From Euryarchaeota archaeon UBA181 (GTDB taxonomy: Archaea > Thermoplasmatota > Poseidoniia > Poseidoniales > Thalassarchaeaceae), in assembly GCA_002496725.1 (NCBI GenBank), contig DALI01000027.1, positions 10,620-22,333 of the forward strand: a stretch of DNA of 11,714 nucleotides. Direction: 5' to 3'. Under the pieces are notes generated by a model, which had not been told where the DNA came from, ran no database searches, and worked only from the letters and a program-made list of their open reading frames with translations. The translations under genes and the position numbers were made by a program. This document shows positions 11,636 through 11,714 of this stretch, piece after piece (the first letter of the stretch is position 1; every line of letters starts with the position of its first letter).

Positions 11636-11714
11636 TCAGAAGGGTAGTTGCTTGTCGAGGCGATTCACCATCTCGAGATATCGATCGGTATGCTCCGTTC
11701 CTGGCATGTTGATC
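11636..11714 (-). CDS. 3' end of an unrecognised gene at the right edge (partial)
   Basis: A minus-strand frame enters from the right edge and stops with TGA at 11636-11638. The visible 25 residues include HTDRYLEMVNRLDKQLPF, a well-formed amphipathic helix ending in LPF, which reads as a natural C-terminus. An internal ATG lies at the third codon, but the frame is open to the edge. No family is recognisable. It is on the same strand as the SprT-like gene and about 50 bases upstream of it, so it is probably the upstream gene of the same transcript. Confidence 0.4.
   Translation of the reverse strand, partial: INMPGTEHTDRYLEMVNRLDKQLPF

Noticed and set aside
11416..11712. Plus-strand open frame reaching the right edge
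   Set aside because: It is antisense to the SprT-like protease N-terminus. The minus-strand partial gene ending at 11636 explains the edge better.

Overview
The window is archaeal. It carries ribosomal protein S8e and SRP19 (families found only in archaea and eukaryotes), an MCT-1-like pre-PUA/PUA protein, and at least one gene that looks leaderless, with its start codon where a TATA-like box would place the transcript end. A secreted protein ending in a PGF-CTERM-like tail, a SAP-domain membrane protein and a small EF-hand membrane protein suggest a marine Euryarchaeota/Thermoplasmatota lineage such as Marine Group II (Poseidoniales). That placement is inference from gene content and style, not from a marker-gene tree.

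Layout, left to right. (1) The 3' end of an unrecognised + strand gene (1-98) converges on a RimK-type ATP-grasp ligase (- strand, 110-1063). (2) Divergent from rimK is a large SAP-domain, single-pass membrane protein (about 1199-3520). After an oligo-T tract and a start-adjacent perfect hairpin comes a ParA/Soj ATPase (3591-4541), whose stop overlaps the start of an EamA-family (DMT) transporter (4538-5434). (3) A small uncharacterised gene lies on the - strand (5437-5643). (4) A - strand cluster reads MCT-1-like PUA protein (6985-7488 or slightly longer), secreted DsbD-alpha-like protein with a sorting tail (6379-6945), and an iodotyrosine-deiodinase-like flavoprotein (5690-6370). (5) Divergent from it, a + strand cluster reads S8e (7592-7987), SRP19 (8036-8476), a GNAT acetyltransferase (8442/8481-8891) and a short-chain dehydrogenase (8940-9707). 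(6) The right end holds an alpha/beta hydrolase (-), a two-helix EF-hand membrane protein (+), a SprT-like zinc metalloprotease (-) and the 3' end of another - strand gene.

The genes are tightly packed; no stretch over 300 bases lacks a gene. Translation and protein targeting are the housekeeping theme (S8e, SRP19, PUA protein). The most interesting parts are the SAP-TM protein beside an orphan ParA with no visible ParB, which suggests a membrane-to-DNA tether; the secreted CxxxxxCYPP protein translationally linked to a deiodinase-like flavoprotein that keeps the Glu/Tyr/Lys halotyrosine-recognition residues; and a GNAT gene with a good ribosome-binding site only in front of a non-standard start codon. 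No mobile element, CRISPR array, tRNA or rRNA was seen.
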